The position numbers were made by a program, and so were the translations under genes. The notes under the pieces are model-generated. The model had not been told where the DNA came from. It was given only the letters and a program-made list of their open reading frames with translations, and ran no database searches. From Zygnema cylindricum (taxonomy: Eukaryota; Streptophyta; Zygnematophyceae; Zygnematales; Zygnemataceae), in assembly GCA_037447655.1 (NCBI GenBank), contig JBBHKE010001325.1, forward strand, positions 124,001-188,000: a DNA stretch of 64,000 nt, written 5' to 3'. Within the stretch, counting starts at the first letter, position 1; every line of letters starts with the position of its first letter. Shown in pieces: positions 1-11,828 of the stretch.

Positions 1-1443
1 AAGTTGACGTGTATGAAAAGTAGCCGGTAATAAACAGACGGGAACTTGGTTGTAGCGGTCAGCTTTTGGCCGTTTGCAGTCACCTGGAGTTTGTACCTTT
101 TTCTTATCGAATCAGATGTGCTTAGCTGGCTCATGTCAGAAAAACCGTACATTCCCTTCCCTCCCCAGGCATTCCGTACACATTCGTACGTTTTCTGAAA
201 AAAAAAATCTGACATCTTGGCCTATTTGTGTACGAAAAGACGTAAAAACCTGAAAATACCGTACAGTGTGGTACAGTACAGTATTGTGTACGGTAGAGTA
301 CGGTACTTAGCGTGTTTTATTCGAGTTTCTCGCATGTCGACCGGATAATCTAGTCATAGTTTTCAGCCAATCAAATTAAAGATATCTTGATTGACCTGTC
401 GGTCCGCTCCATTTTATTATTTTTTCTCTATTTGCCGCTAAGTGTTGTACGGATGGAAAGAGCGGAAAAGACTCGTCGTTTCATGCCATTTCTGTTTATT
501 TTTAGCGCGTAGCTGTACGGAATAAATGACAGCCACTGTTCTTGTCGTTTTGCCCCTTTAGATCGACATTTCTTTCTCGTGCGGCGACAAACGGATAAAA
601 GGACATGGTCAGGTGTCTGTACGGCAGGAGTGGGTGTTCGTACGGAGGTGTCTTATCCGTATGAGGGCTAGGGCTGGCGTCCGAACAAATGATCATTGTG
701 AAAGATATTTGATTTGTCCGCTCTTCCCAAAGATCCGGATTAGGGTTTGTTTGTTTGCCAGATTTTGTGTCGTTATGCGCATAAATAAAAGATGTCGCTA
801 TTCAATACAGGGGCAAAACCAGATTGCGATACCCGATACAGAAGTCGAAAAAAAACGAAAAAAAAAAAAAAAAAAACCTTAAAAATGCAGTGCATCGTAC
901 GATACAAAAATATAGCATAGAACTTGTACGGTCTCTGTATATATCCCCAACGGTCGAGATAATCTGTACAGAAGTAAGCTGTACGGTTCTTGATGCACAA
1001 TGCTTTCAGGATGAAATTTCGTCCATATAAATTCAGCCGTGGCGACTTTCTGCCCGTTGGATGATAATCCATCCGACGGCGGAAACTGGGCGTAGCTTTC
1101 CTTTCAATCGGATGAAATTCCAGCCAGCGGCGGATACCACGTGGTGATCTCCTGTCCGTTAGATGAGGGCCGATCAAGACGGGGGACGCCCAGCCGTAAC
1201 ATTTGCGCAATGCACGAGGGGAAATTGCTACAGTAAAAGTAAAGTCCGCTATACATTTTTTAGGAAAATACTGTAGTACAGCGTCCATCGTTATTAGCGT
1301 GAAGGATTTATCAATTATAGTTCGAAATTATATTAAACAATTTATTTTAGTGCGATTATGCGTGGCAGATTGTAAGCCACGTCCTTCAAGAGTGTCATCC
1401 ACACTATTTTGTGGTTTGGTAAAAAATAGTCGTGAAAGAGTTA
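1..1443. repeat. Copy I (left part) of a long dispersed repeat
   Basis: No convincing gene is seen. The stretch aligns with 9517-15080 once the insertions there are removed; shared landmarks are the opening AAGTTGACGTGTATG, an A-rich tract (848-877 here, about 10817-10840 there), the stretch around GGATACCACGTGGTGATCT, and GTGGCAGATTGTAAGCCACG. The open frames across it are short, overlap on both strands and carry no known domain. It begins at or before base 1, so its left end is unknown. It may itself be an old DNA transposon, but no transposase and no terminus can be seen. Confidence 0.7.
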
Positions 1444-2221
1444 GGGTATGTCCCCATGTGCATAAGTAAGGGAATTTTTCTGTCGTTTTCCTGTAAGACT
1501 TAGCGCCGTACTGCCTAAGTTGCACCGTACGAAGGAATCGCAAATTTGTAGAGTATAATTTGCGTCATCCTCGAACTTAGGATGTATGAAAAATTTGTCG
1601 TCTTAAGTTTTTCGACCCATTTCCACGACAAAAAACGTCATCTTCAACCTTACGTTTAAAACACATGCGCGATGTGTTTTAAAACTATGTATTTTCGATA
1701 AACAAATAGGAGCATATATTCGCACTTGCCCTAATTTTCGAAAATTTTCATACGATTTCCAAGGACAAAGAAAAGTACAAAATTCCCTATGTTTTGTCTG
1801 TTTTCGTTCAATACGACAAAGAAAGGTACACAATTTGTTTGGTTTTGCCCGTTTTCGTCCAGTACGGATATTTTTTTTGCAGGGGTCTCGAAATTCCGAT
1901 GCCATTTCACGTCGACCGTACAGGCGACGCGAAGGCAAATCGCATCTTCTTCAACCGTGAATTTGCACAGGCTGGAAGGAGGTACGTCTACAATGTCACG
2001 GTAAGACATGCCATGTCACACGCAATTCCAAAAAATAACGTGCGACCACAGATCGTAGACGTTGACAACCGTCACAGGTATTGTCGACGTATACAATCGT
2101 CACAAGCGTAAGTTACGATTTCGTCCTTACGGACGTAGGGACATTTGAAAACCGAGTCCGGCGGATCCGCTCTAAAATACAAAGTAAGTTTGCTAAGTTA
2201 CAAGTACATGGGGACATACCC
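1444..2221 (+). mobile_element. Harbinger-type MITE, copy 1 (778 bp)
   Basis: Terminal inverted repeats GGGTATGTCCCCATGT and its complement bound a 778-bp unit, flanked by TTA at 1441-1443 and 2222-2224. A TTA duplication with GGG...CCC ends is typical of PIF/Harbinger elements; with no transposase this is a non-autonomous derivative. The second large repeat copy has a single uninterrupted TTA at the matching place (near 15024), i.e. an empty site. Four relatives lie at 10954, 13223, 13245 and 7872. Confidence 0.85.
1883..2000 (+). other. Exon-like module inside the Harbinger MITE
   Basis: A pyrimidine-rich run ending in GCAG is followed by 118 bp and then G|GTAAG, which reads like an internal exon with good splice sites. 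One frame is open through the module and encodes about 39 residues around MPFHVDR and RRYVYNVT. That frame stays open in the copies near 11390 and 13685; the copy near 14450 is shifted. The donor GTAAG survives near 13803 but is lost near 11510. No family is recognised. It may be a captured host exon or a remnant of the parent element. Confidence 0.35.
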
Positions 2222-2404
2222 TTAGTGATATTATCGCTAATAACGATTGGACGGTGTACTTTTTTGAACGGCAGGGAGCCCCTTACCAGTACTAGATATG
2301 TACTTTTTTTTTCCTACCAATGGTGTGATACATTCCCGAAATATCGGTACGATATGACAATAAAATTTGTCGAGATAATTGACACGCTCTTTAAAGATTT
2401 TTGT
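2222..2404. repeat. Copy I of the dispersed repeat, middle part
   Basis: This aligns with 15024-15215 (shared CTAGATATGTACTTTTTTTT and AAGATTTTTGTA). No gene. It ends at the 10-bp target site AGATTTTTGT used by the next element. Confidence 0.7.
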
Positions 2405-3277
2405 AGTGTTGTGTTTCGGTAAGGATTTGTCGATAACCGATATGGGCCTTTTTTCGGGTATCCGATAATCGATATATTGGTACGATATATCGACATCGGT
2501 CTTATCGCCGATAAGTAGCCGATAATATCGGGTACTTATCGGCGATAATGCCGATAACGATAACTATCGGCGATAACTGTACGGACCTTACAGATAAATG
2601 TACGGCCTGTACCCTCAACTGTACGTCATATTCCCCGGTTAAGTAGCCGCCATGAGATCTGTACGGTTTTGATACGGATTCAGTAAAAACGATGTACCTT
2701 TCACATCCGACGCCATGGCTTTGTCCTTTTATTCCTTGAGATCCCCTGGGGACATGCCACGTGTCAATCGGTCGACTTTTTTGGTGTAAGCTGCCAAAAG
2801 AGCCATTCCGGGATGCCGGCGCTCACGCTGGCCCGTCCGCTCGTGTTTTCTCATTCCAAGTCGTCCGTTCGATTCCGGCGGCGCGCAGAATGTTATTTTG
2901 CGTCCGTTGTACTTTTGTGTCCGCCGTCCTTTTCCAGTTCCATGTTCACCAGTTTTTTAGTAAAATTACGTACGTCGCTGTAAAAGTTTTGTTCAGTTAA
3001 CCAGCCAACGTTTATATGCTGCGCTGTCCGTAATAAATTGCAGTTAAGCGGTAACGGAACAGATTTTTATACGTGGCCTGCCACGCCATATAAAATCAAT
3101 AAAATAATACATTATGTTATAAAGTACTATTTTATGCATACTATATATTTTTTAAGTTATCGCCGATATGGAATTTGTTGGTCCCAGACCAATATATCGG
3201 AATCTCTGACCGTTCGATAACCGATAACTATCGATATCGGTGTTATCGCGATAAGTTTTTTACCGATACACAACACT
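2405..3277. mobile_element. Mutator-like non-autonomous element (873 bp), AGTGTTGTG family
   Basis: The ends are AGTGTTGTGTTTCGGTAA and the complement of AGTGTTGTGTATCGGTAA. The 10-bp direct repeat AGATTTTTGT flanks it at 2395-2404 and 3278-3287, and the same target without an insertion occurs at about 3452. A long TSD of this size suggests a Mutator-like element; no transposase is present. Both subterminal regions are crowded with TATCG/CGATA words. Relatives lie at 6264, 4317, 45835 and 62031. Confidence 0.75.
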
Positions 3278-3960
3278 AGATTTTTGTAGGCATTCATTGG
3301 TACATTTTTTTTGTACAAAATTGTGCAGTCCGTACTAGAGTTCAATGCGTGTCGTTCTTCAAATCTCGCCTTTCAATTGCAACCGTCGGATTAGAAATCC
3401 GATATGACAATAAAATTTGTCGAGATAATTGACACGCTCATTAAAGATTTTTGTAGGCATTCATTGGTACATTTTTTTTGTACAAAATTGCACAGTCTGT
3501 ATTGGAGTTCAATGCGTGTCGTTCTTCAAATATCGCCTTTCAATTGCAACCGTCGGATTATAAATCTGACATGTGTGCACGGAGAATATATGTTTTAAGA
3601 GGCAAAAAAAAAAACATATTAGCACTAATAGCGATACACGGTGTATTGCACATACTCGCGGACGCATCATGCTACAAATAGTGTATCGTTAAAGAAAAAA
3701 AGTTGATAGAACTCTTAAATTTTTGGCGCTAAGCTATGCTGTTTGTAGTTATTAGCGTTTAAGGATTCCTTGGTGTTATTGCTAAATTAGAGTTCTGCCA
3801 AATAGACTATTTGGTTTTACTTTAATGGAAGGGGACGTCGCAATTTTTAGTCCACTCCCTTAAAAAGTGTGTGTTTGTTTCTTTCTACCTATTTTCCTTT
3901 TTTTAGATTGATTCTCTCTTTGTTCGGTTCTCCTTACAAAGACTATCACACAAGTAGCCT
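3278..3960. repeat. Copy I of the dispersed repeat, right part
   Basis: This holds a local duplication of the target sequence (GATTTTTGTAGGCATTCATTGG at 3280 and again near 3451) and then the right half of a foldback MITE ending CGATACACGGTG|TA at 3643. The whole stretch aligns with 44555-45015, which lies on the far side of the nested LTR cluster. No gene. Confidence 0.65.
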
Positions 3961-4316
3961 TTGACTATAGATGTATTAGTCTATTAGTCTACTGGCCCAC
4001 AAATGTGAAAGCAAAGTGTATCCGTTGCAAGAGGGCTTGAGTGTATGAGTTGCGTAGGTTACAAAGCGAAATAATCACTCTACTAGGCTTTTAATCTCGT
4101 GAGTTCTTGGAACATCAACATGTCGTTACTTAGTTGTAACAGAGTTTCATGTTTTCAAGCTCCATCTTTCATCTTAGGGCCACTAATTTGTGTTATAATA
4201 ATACATCGAAGCAACGTTGCAAACCCGGAGTGCCCTTGGAGACCAAGGCGCTGACTCAATGGGGATATGCCCTGTTAACAGTGTTGCGTATTGAAGCCTC
4301 TTCTCTTTCTCTCTTA
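3961..4316. other. Intergenic, no feature seen
   Basis: Short frames only; no repeat match in the window was recognised. Confidence 0.5.
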
Positions 4317-4758
4317 ATAATGTTGTGCATCAAAGGCCCCTTGCCAATATTCGATATATACCTAATTTTGAGTGTTTGATAACTGATATATCGTTACGAT
4401 ATACCGAGAAGCTCAATATCGCGATATTTAGACGATACATCGGCCGATATTTTGATGTATTTTTATTGCAATATATTGAAGTGGTCCTAGGCCATTTTTC
4501 TTTTACCAAAAGCCTCCCCCCCCCCGTCTCCCAAGTGGCGCGCCCTAAGAGGGGGGGGTAGGGGGAGGAGGGGGGGTCGGTATTCTCCGTATGTATGATC
4601 TAGTGTACTACAAATGTACGAGCGCCCACATCCCACCAAATATATCACAATATTTTTTGTTGGTCCCAGTGCGAAATATCAAACCCTTTAACTACTCAAT
4701 ATTCGATAAATCGAATGTCAAAATTATCGCGATAATTTTTTACTCGATACACAACACT
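4317..4758. mobile_element. Short relic of the AGTGTTG family
   Basis: The left end reads AATGTTGTGCATC and the right end GATACACAACACT, with inner GATATATCG-type words and the phrase GTTGGTCCCAG shared with 45835-46596. No clear target duplication is seen. Confidence 0.5.
4515..4576. other. C-run and G-run pair, possible G-quadruplex
   Basis: A run of 11 C (4515-4525) is followed 26 bp later by five or more G blocks (4551-4576). The two halves could pair as a hairpin, or the G blocks could form a quadruplex. Confidence 0.5.
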
Positions 4759-5385
4759 ATTGTTAGTACTTGTGGCTTTCGAAGTAGAAGGTTTCAATCA
4801 ATTTGTTTAATAATTTTCTTAAGGTCTCCATTAAGCTTGCTCGACGTGACATCGAATCCCTCCAAGCCCAAGATTTGAATAAAGCGCTAATTGCCTCCAA
4901 AACGCTCCAAAAGGCAAACATACGGATCTGTAACCCTATCCACATTAATTATTGTTAAGGTGAAAATAAAGCGCATATCGGAAATAACTGCTACGCATAG
5001 CCTCCCAAAATGGACTGCGCGTTGTCGTAGGTTTGGGTGCAACGTGTAAAGGATGAAATAATGAATATAATATGTATTTTTTTCCGTATAAATTCCATTA
5101 TTGTTATCCATAAAATTAGTATCTACCACTTTTATCCAAATTCCACTAATTATTTATTATCCATTATTTGTTATCCATTTCTTGTTAAGACTAAATACTT
5201 CATAAACATCCATTAAATTTGATCCTAAATTTTGAACCGAATTTCGACAATTATTACCCATTATTTGCCGCCACTATTTATCGTCCATAATTTCACACAC
5301 AAATAAAAAAGAAATACAATTATAAATCGTCACTTTCAAAGAAAAAAAAAGAAAAAAAAAGACAAAAATATACACAACTCAACCT

Positions 5386-5390
<5 letters not shown>
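4759..5390. other. AT-rich intergenic stretch
   Basis: Nothing is recognised beyond loose repeats of TTATCCATTATT near 5095-5290. Confidence 0.5.

Positions 5391-5476
<86 letters not shown>
5391..5476. repeat. (AT)n microsatellite
   Basis: Uninterrupted AT dinucleotides for about 86 bp. Confidence 0.95.
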
Positions 5477-5480
<4 letters not shown>

Positions 5481-5559
5481 CGCGTCTTCTTTCTAACTAC
5501 AATTTAAAAAACTAAAAAAAAACTATTATTATGTCCCAATTTTTTTGTGAGACCGATGA

Positions 5560-5960
5560 TGTTTTTACTCTCTCTCATCTATTCTTCTCTCGCACCCTCT
5601 TTCCCTCCTTCCCTCCCATTCCCTACTCTCCCCCTTTCCTCCCCTCCTTGTGACTTTCGTCTTCTTATCTGTCCCGTCTCTGGTTCGAGGTAAATGTAGT
5701 CCTTCACCTCCCACTCCTCCGGTTCCCCTCTCTTTTTTTTCTCCCTCTCCTCCCTCCCCCCCCATCTCTCCCCCTTCACCTCTCTCTCCTCCCACCCCCC
5801 TCTTTCATTCTCCTCATACCTTTCCTCCTCCCTCCCCTCCCTCCCCTCCGATCTTCTGTCCAACCTCGTCGTCATCCCCACCGCTCCCTTTTCCTCCTTC
5901 TCTACTTACCACCTATCCCACCACCCCTCCGTCACCTCCTCGTTTTTCCCTCTACCCTTT
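5560..5960. repeat. Pyrimidine-rich low-complexity tract
   Basis: CTCCC/TCTCC-rich plus strand for about 400 bp. The open frames here (S/P-rich one way, E/G/R-rich the other) are composition artefacts. Confidence 0.8.
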
Positions 5961-6263
5961 CTTTAAAAACTATTCATCCCTCGATTCGAAAAAGAAGTCT
6001 TGAAAGAAGATTTTAAAGAGGGGGAGAGAGAGGGAGAGTGAGAGGGCATATCTGTATTAGCGAGAACGAAGTCGAGACGAATGGTTCGAGCCAAAAGTTC
6101 GTACTTCGGAGGGATTTCATCTACACTAAATGAGGTGAGGAGGCGGTGGGCCAACTAGAAAGCCAACCGAACTTGTTGTTTTTTTTTCTTTTTTTCTTTT
6201 TTTCTTTTTTTCGATCAACAAAATTTGACCCCACAAAAACCACCGCCGTAATATTAGGTTATT
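5961..6263. other. Intergenic with (T7-8 C)n tract
   Basis: Only a short purine-rich run near 6018-6045 and a T-tract broken by C every 7-8 bases (6177-6213). Confidence 0.6.
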
Positions 6264-7107
6264 AGTGTTGTGTATCAAAAAAAAAATTATCGCGATAACG
6301 CCAATACCGATACTTATCAGTTATCGAATGGTTAGAGGTCCCGATATATCGGTTCGAAACCAACAAATTTCATATCGACGATAACTTTAAAAAAATATAG
6401 TATGCATACAATAATAATTTATAACATATTGTATTATATTATTTACTATATAACATATAGTCAACGAAACTGTTCATATAAGAAACTGTTCCGTATGTGT
6501 TTAACTAAAATTTATTACGTACAGCGCAGCACATAAACGTTGACAAATTTAAAACAATACTTTATAGTTATAAAATTATAATACCGAAATGAAAATATTA
6601 ATTTACGTTGTAAATTTGTAAATCAAACTTTTTCCGAAAGACAGATGAATAAACAAACAGAGTAGACGACCACATTAACCACACTGCGGCCATTTACTGC
6701 CACCATGGAAGTGATATAAGGGCGCGACCTTGCAAAAACAATAACAGTCAAAAGGACATTATGGACGGGTATGGGGAGCGTGGAACCTAAGTAAAACCCC
6801 CTTAAATTAAAAATAATCAAGGAAATATCGCGATTTTTTACCGAAATCGCGAAGAAGGGGGTCCGCGACGCGTCCGAGGAATAACACGTACAGTTGAGTG
6901 TACTGACTGTACATTTATCTGTACATTCTGTACAGTTATCGCCAATAGTTATCGATATCGGTGTTATCGTTGATAAACAACCGATATTATTGGTTAATTA
7001 TCGGTGATAACATTGATAACGATATATTGTACCAATATATCGATTATCGACAACCGGAAAAAAAGCCCATATCGGTTATTGACGAATCCTTGCCGATACA
7101 CAACACT
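6264..7107. mobile_element. Mutator-like non-autonomous element, second copy (844 bp)
   Basis: The ends are AGTGTTGTGTATC and GATACACAACACT; the size and inner sequence match 2405-3277 in part and 62031-62420 in inverted order (shared CCCCCTTAAATT and GTGTACTGAC-type phrases). No target duplication is visible, so the flanks may have decayed. Confidence 0.65.
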
Positions 7108-7149
7108 AGTTTTAAGGTTATATGTTTAGTACATATAAAATATATGAGC

Positions 7150-7440
<291 letters not shown>

Positions 7441-7868
7441 TGTAGATAGATATATATCTAGATTTTTCGCAAGTACTGAGATGTAAATCTTGGTCGTACG
7501 GTAAAAAATATGGTTTGTGTACGGAGATTTGGCAGGACATGTGGTCAGAAAGTGGGAGGTTTGGTCAAAGGCGGTTTGGAGTCAGACGAGGCCTACTGTA
7601 CTTTTCAATAGTAGGGAATCTACGGAGTAGTACGAAATCAAGGGAATCTACTTTTTTATTGGCGGAAAAATGTTGACTGGAAGGAAAGTTTTCAAAGGAT
7701 GAAGACGGTCAATAAAGCCTTTCAAAATTTGCCCCAGCGATTCCAGCAATCTGACACGTGGACGTTACGACTCTCAGAAACTGCAGGAGCTGGAAATCTA
7801 AATCATTATTAAAATACGACAAATTATATCTCTAGCGGATCGTCATATTTGGATTCTTTGAAAGCTAC
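7441..7868. other. Intergenic, no feature seen
   Basis: No repeat or domain recognised. Confidence 0.5.
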
Positions 7869-7871
7869 TTA

Positions 7872-8816
7872 GGGCGTGTGCCCATGTGTTCAAGTAAGGG
7901 TTTTTTCCCGTCGTTTACACAGAAAATGGGACTTCCAACGAGAAAATATTACGCCGTACGAAAAATGGGCAAAAACACAAGTACATTTTGCGTCATCTTG
8001 GAACTTGGAAGGTACGGCAATTTGGCGTTATTATCAACGCGACCCATTTCCAGCTCATCTTCACACTTGCACTGGAATCAAATCGCGACCTGATTTTAAT
8101 CAAAATAACATCCTATTGACGAATAGGAAACCTGGATTGCATGTGTCAAACGTTTTCAAAAAAAATTGCACGAAGGAAAGTACACGCTATTTTTTTCACT
8201 GCTCGTCACGAGCATGCACATAAGAAAATGACAAACTTGTACGGAAAAAAACTTGCAGGGGTCTCGAACCTCCACTTTCCTTCATGGGTCCTTTGCAAAA
8301 GTTTACGTCGTCCTCGTCTCTCTTCCTCTTTCTCACTCGATCGTTCTTATGTCTCTCTCCCCTAAATGAAATGCGGCAATGATGGTTTCAAATGAAAGAT
8401 ATATATTTTTATCTTTTTTTTGAATATCTTTGGTCGTAGTTTGACGGCATATCGAATGATAAAAGATAAATAAAAAAAATCGAAGCCATGGCGGAATGTT
8501 TACGTACTAATGACGTCATAGCGTGGCGTGACTTCGCAACGTCAAAACCCTAAACATCTACGATGTCAGAAAAACCTCGACGTCTACAACTGTCGCCGTT
8601 TTTGTGGACGTCACTTATTTTAGGAAGTTTCGCAGTAATCTACATTTCGTTTCGTAGTCTGTCGCACATATTGTAGACGTCTACGACTGTCACAAATTTG
8701 AAGTAATGAAAGAGCAAGTAATGAATGACATAGGAACATTTTGAAAAGTACACCGTAAAATCTGCGCTAAATTCCAAAGTAACGTTTCAAAATTTCGGTT
8801 ACATGGGCACACGCCC
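7872..8816 (+). mobile_element. Harbinger-type MITE, divergent copy (945 bp)
   Basis: The TIR is GGGCGTGTGCCCATGT, a variant of the 778-bp family, with TTA at 7869-7871 and 8817-8819. The GTAAGGGTTTTTT start and the TTGCAGGGGTCTCGAA splice-like point (near 8255) are shared with the other copies, but the middle is different and longer. Confidence 0.75.
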
Positions 8817-8823
8817 TTAGCTA

Positions 8824-9041
8824 CATCGGTATCGCTATTAGGGTTAATGTTTCTTTTTGCCACTTAAAACATATTTTCTCCGTACACACTTGTCAGAATC
8901 TAGATTTGACGGTTGATATTGAAAGGTAAGATTCTCAGCTTCCGATTAGCGGTCTCAAACCGAGAATCCGACAAATGTGTACGGGGAAAAGATGTTTTAT
9001 GTGGCAAAAAAATGTATTAACACTAATAGTGATACACCGTG
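8824..9041. mobile_element. Foldback MITE, uninterrupted copy (218 bp)
   Basis: Nearly the whole unit is an inverted repeat: CATCGGTATCGCTATTAG at the left pairs with the right end, and the CTCCGTACACACTTGTC arm has its complement near 8965-8985. TA flanks both ends (8822-8823, 9042-9043), as for mariner/Stowaway-type elements. Two further copies of the same length, with insertions, lie at 11829 and 13027. Confidence 0.75.
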
Positions 9042-9043
9042 TA

Positions 9044-9516
9044 CTGTAGAAATATTTCTTTTTCTGAACTATATTTCGTGACGGCGAATAGTACAGCCGT
9101 CCCGTCATATTTTTTTGTCGTCTATAAATATTGACGGTGTTCGGGACGACCGTTGACCGTTGACCGATCACTATTCCTAAATCGGAGGCTACGACTTGTT
9201 GTCGTTTCCCGGGAAGTTTCGATAAACAATTAATTCTGGCCGTCCGATTCACATCCTGCCATCGGATTCTCAAATTTTCAAAGCGACAAATTTCTCTCTC
9301 AAACTTCTTCTTCCTGGGTATGTACGAACTGACCAATCACGTTGAGGCTACGATTTGTAAAGAGTACGGCTTCAAAAAAATAAAAGATATGATTGGCGAA
9401 TCGTTGCGAGGCGACCATTTTTGGACGGATATGAGCCGTGAGGGAAATATTGGAACAAGAAATATCGCAGAGGAGGAGGTTTACCGGCCGTCTAGAATCT
9501 AACGTCCAACTTTTAA
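9044..9516. other. Stretch between repeats with one unassigned short frame
   Basis: A 60-codon plus frame (9320-9502) is open and looks less repetitive than its surroundings (contains KEYGFKKIKDMIGESLRGDH), but no family is recognised and nothing extends it. It could be a scrap of a transposon gene. Confidence 0.3.
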
Positions 9517-9830
9517 AAGTTGACGTGTATGAAAAGTAGCCGGTAAATAGTAGACGGGAAGTTGTTTGAAGCGGTCAGTTTTTGGCCGTTTGTATTTCTA
9601 CCTGGAGGCTATACTTTTGTCGTATTTAATCCGATTTGCTTAGCTGGCTTCATGTCGGTATCGGCCGCATCCTTCCCCAGGTATTTTGTACAATCATTTC
9701 GTACATATTTTTGCACGCTTACAACGACCATTCGTCTGTTGAGCTGGTATCGTACGTTTTTTTGTAAAAGTTTTTTATCTTGACATTTTGGCCCATTTGT
9801 GCACGAAAAGACCTAAAAAACTGAAAAGTA

Positions 9831-10331
9831 CACCGCGCATCGTAATTAGAGTAATGAAAAAATTAGAGTATAAAAACTGAAAAAAACAATTAGAGTAATT
9901 AACGCTAATTTATGTGATAGAGCCTTTTCAACGATGAAGTTTACTCTAATTTATTTAAGTACTCTAATTTGGCACACTAATATCCTCTACTGTAAATAAG
10001 GTATTCGTACAGAATTTGGCAAAACGTACAGTTTATCGTCACTATGACGTTTGCACTACGCGGTTTGTTATAACGCAGATACATGATAACGGCCTGTATT
10101 TAATCATTATTTGTACTTTTTTACTTAATGAAGTACAATTTTGCACGGTCTGACACCGTCCGTACTCCACACTATTTAAATCGAACCTATAATAGAATGA
10201 AAAACGCTAATTAAACTTTACCTTAAATAGAATAATGAAAAAATTAGAATCATTTACTCTATTTCATGTGAAAGAGTCGAAATTTCGAGCGACCGAATTA
10301 GAGTAATTTACTCTAATTACGATGCGCGGTG
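9831..10331. mobile_element. Mariner/Stowaway-like MITE, copy 1 (501 bp)
   Basis: The TIR is CACCGCGCATCGTAATTAGA with its complement at the right; TA lies on each side (9829-9830, 10332-10333). The interior is rich in AATTAGAGTAA. A near-identical copy is at 61530-62029. No coding capacity. Confidence 0.85.
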
Positions 10332-10953
10332 TACAGTACGTTTATGTACGGTAGTAAGCGTGTTTTAGTCGAGTTTCTCGAATGAAGACCGAAAAATCTA
10401 GTCATATTATTCAGCCAATCAAATTAAAGAGAACTTAATTGACTTGTCGGTCCGATCCATTTTGGAGCGGAAAAGACTCGTCGTTCCATGCCATTTATTT
10501 TTATTTTTAGCGCCTTATTGTACGGACTGAATGACGGGCACTGTTCTTGTCGTTTTGCTCTTGTAGATCAACATTTCTTTCCCGTGCATCGACAAACGGA
10601 TAAACGACAGGTTCAGATGGTCGTATGACCAGTGGTCGTACGGCTACAGCAGGTGGTTTACGAGTGTCGTCGGGAGGTACTACGGCCAAGCTGGCCGTAT
10701 TTGTAATCATTGCGAGAAATATTTGCAGGATTTTTTGTCGTTTTGCATCTAGAAGAAAAAATGACGCTCTTCAATACAGGGGCAGAACCAGATTGCGATA
10801 TCCGATACAGACGTCGAAAAAAAAAAAAAAAAAAAAAAACTTAAAAAATTCAGTGTCTCGTACGATACAAAAATAAAGCATGTAAGTTGTACGGTTTTTA
10901 TACATTGCCAACGGTCGAGATAATCTGTACGGAAGTATATTTCACAATTCTTA

Positions 10954-11730
10954 GGGTATGTCCCCATGTGCATAAGTAAGGGTTTTTTTCTGTCGTTTTG
11001 CTGTAAAACTTAGCGCCGTACTGCCTAAGTTCGACCGTACGAAGGAATAGAAAATTTGTAGAGTACAATTTGCGTCATCCTCGATCTTAGGATGTACGAA
11101 AATTTGTTGTCTTGTGTTTTTCGACCCACTTCGACGACAAAAAACGCCATATTCAACCTTATATTTAAAACACATGCGCGATGTGTTTTAAAATTAGGGA
11201 TTTTCTATAAACAAATAGGAACATATATTTGCACGTGCCATAATTTTCGAAAATTTACAAACGATTTCAAGCGACGTGGAAATGTACACGATTCGCTATT
11301 TTTTGTCCGTTTTTGTTTAATACGACAAAGAGATGTACACAGTTTGTTTTGTTTTGTCCGTTTCCATCATGCACATATTTTTTTTTTGCAGGGGTCTCAA
11401 GGTTCCGATGCCATTTCACGTCGACCCGACAATAGACGCAAAAGCAAACTGCATCTCCTTCAACCTTGAAACGGCACAGGCTGGAGGGCGTCAAGTGTAC
11501 AATGTCACGAAAAGTCACGTGACTTCACAAGCAGTTACGAAAAACAACGTGCGTCATTACAGATTGTAGACGTTGACACCCGTCACGGGCATTGTCAGCG
11601 TATACAATGGTCACACCCTTAAGTAACAATCTCGATGTTACGCATAGGGACATTTGGAATCCGGGTCCGCCGGATCTGCGCTAAAAAACAAAGTAAGTTC
11701 GCTAAGTTTCAAGTACATGGGGACATACCC
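10954..11730 (+). mobile_element. Harbinger-type MITE, copy 2 (777 bp)
   Basis: TIRs GGGTATGTCCCCATGT; TTA at 10951-10953 and 11731-11733. The exon-like module is present (after GCAG near 11391) with an open frame but a lost splice donor. Confidence 0.85.
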
Positions 11731-11828
11731 TTACTCAAAAGGCATCAAATTTTCAGCGTGACAGTCGTAACATATTTTTCCTTTTCACGGATGAAAATCC
11801 CTCCAACGAAAAAATTTCCCTCGCGGTA

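Noticed and set aside
773-1288. 171-codon minus frame
   Set aside because: It crosses an A-tract (poly-F) and a repeat, and the second copy at 10750 does not keep it.
5565-6003. Overlapping frames rich in E/G/R or S/P
   Set aside because: Pyrimidine-rich low complexity read in several frames.
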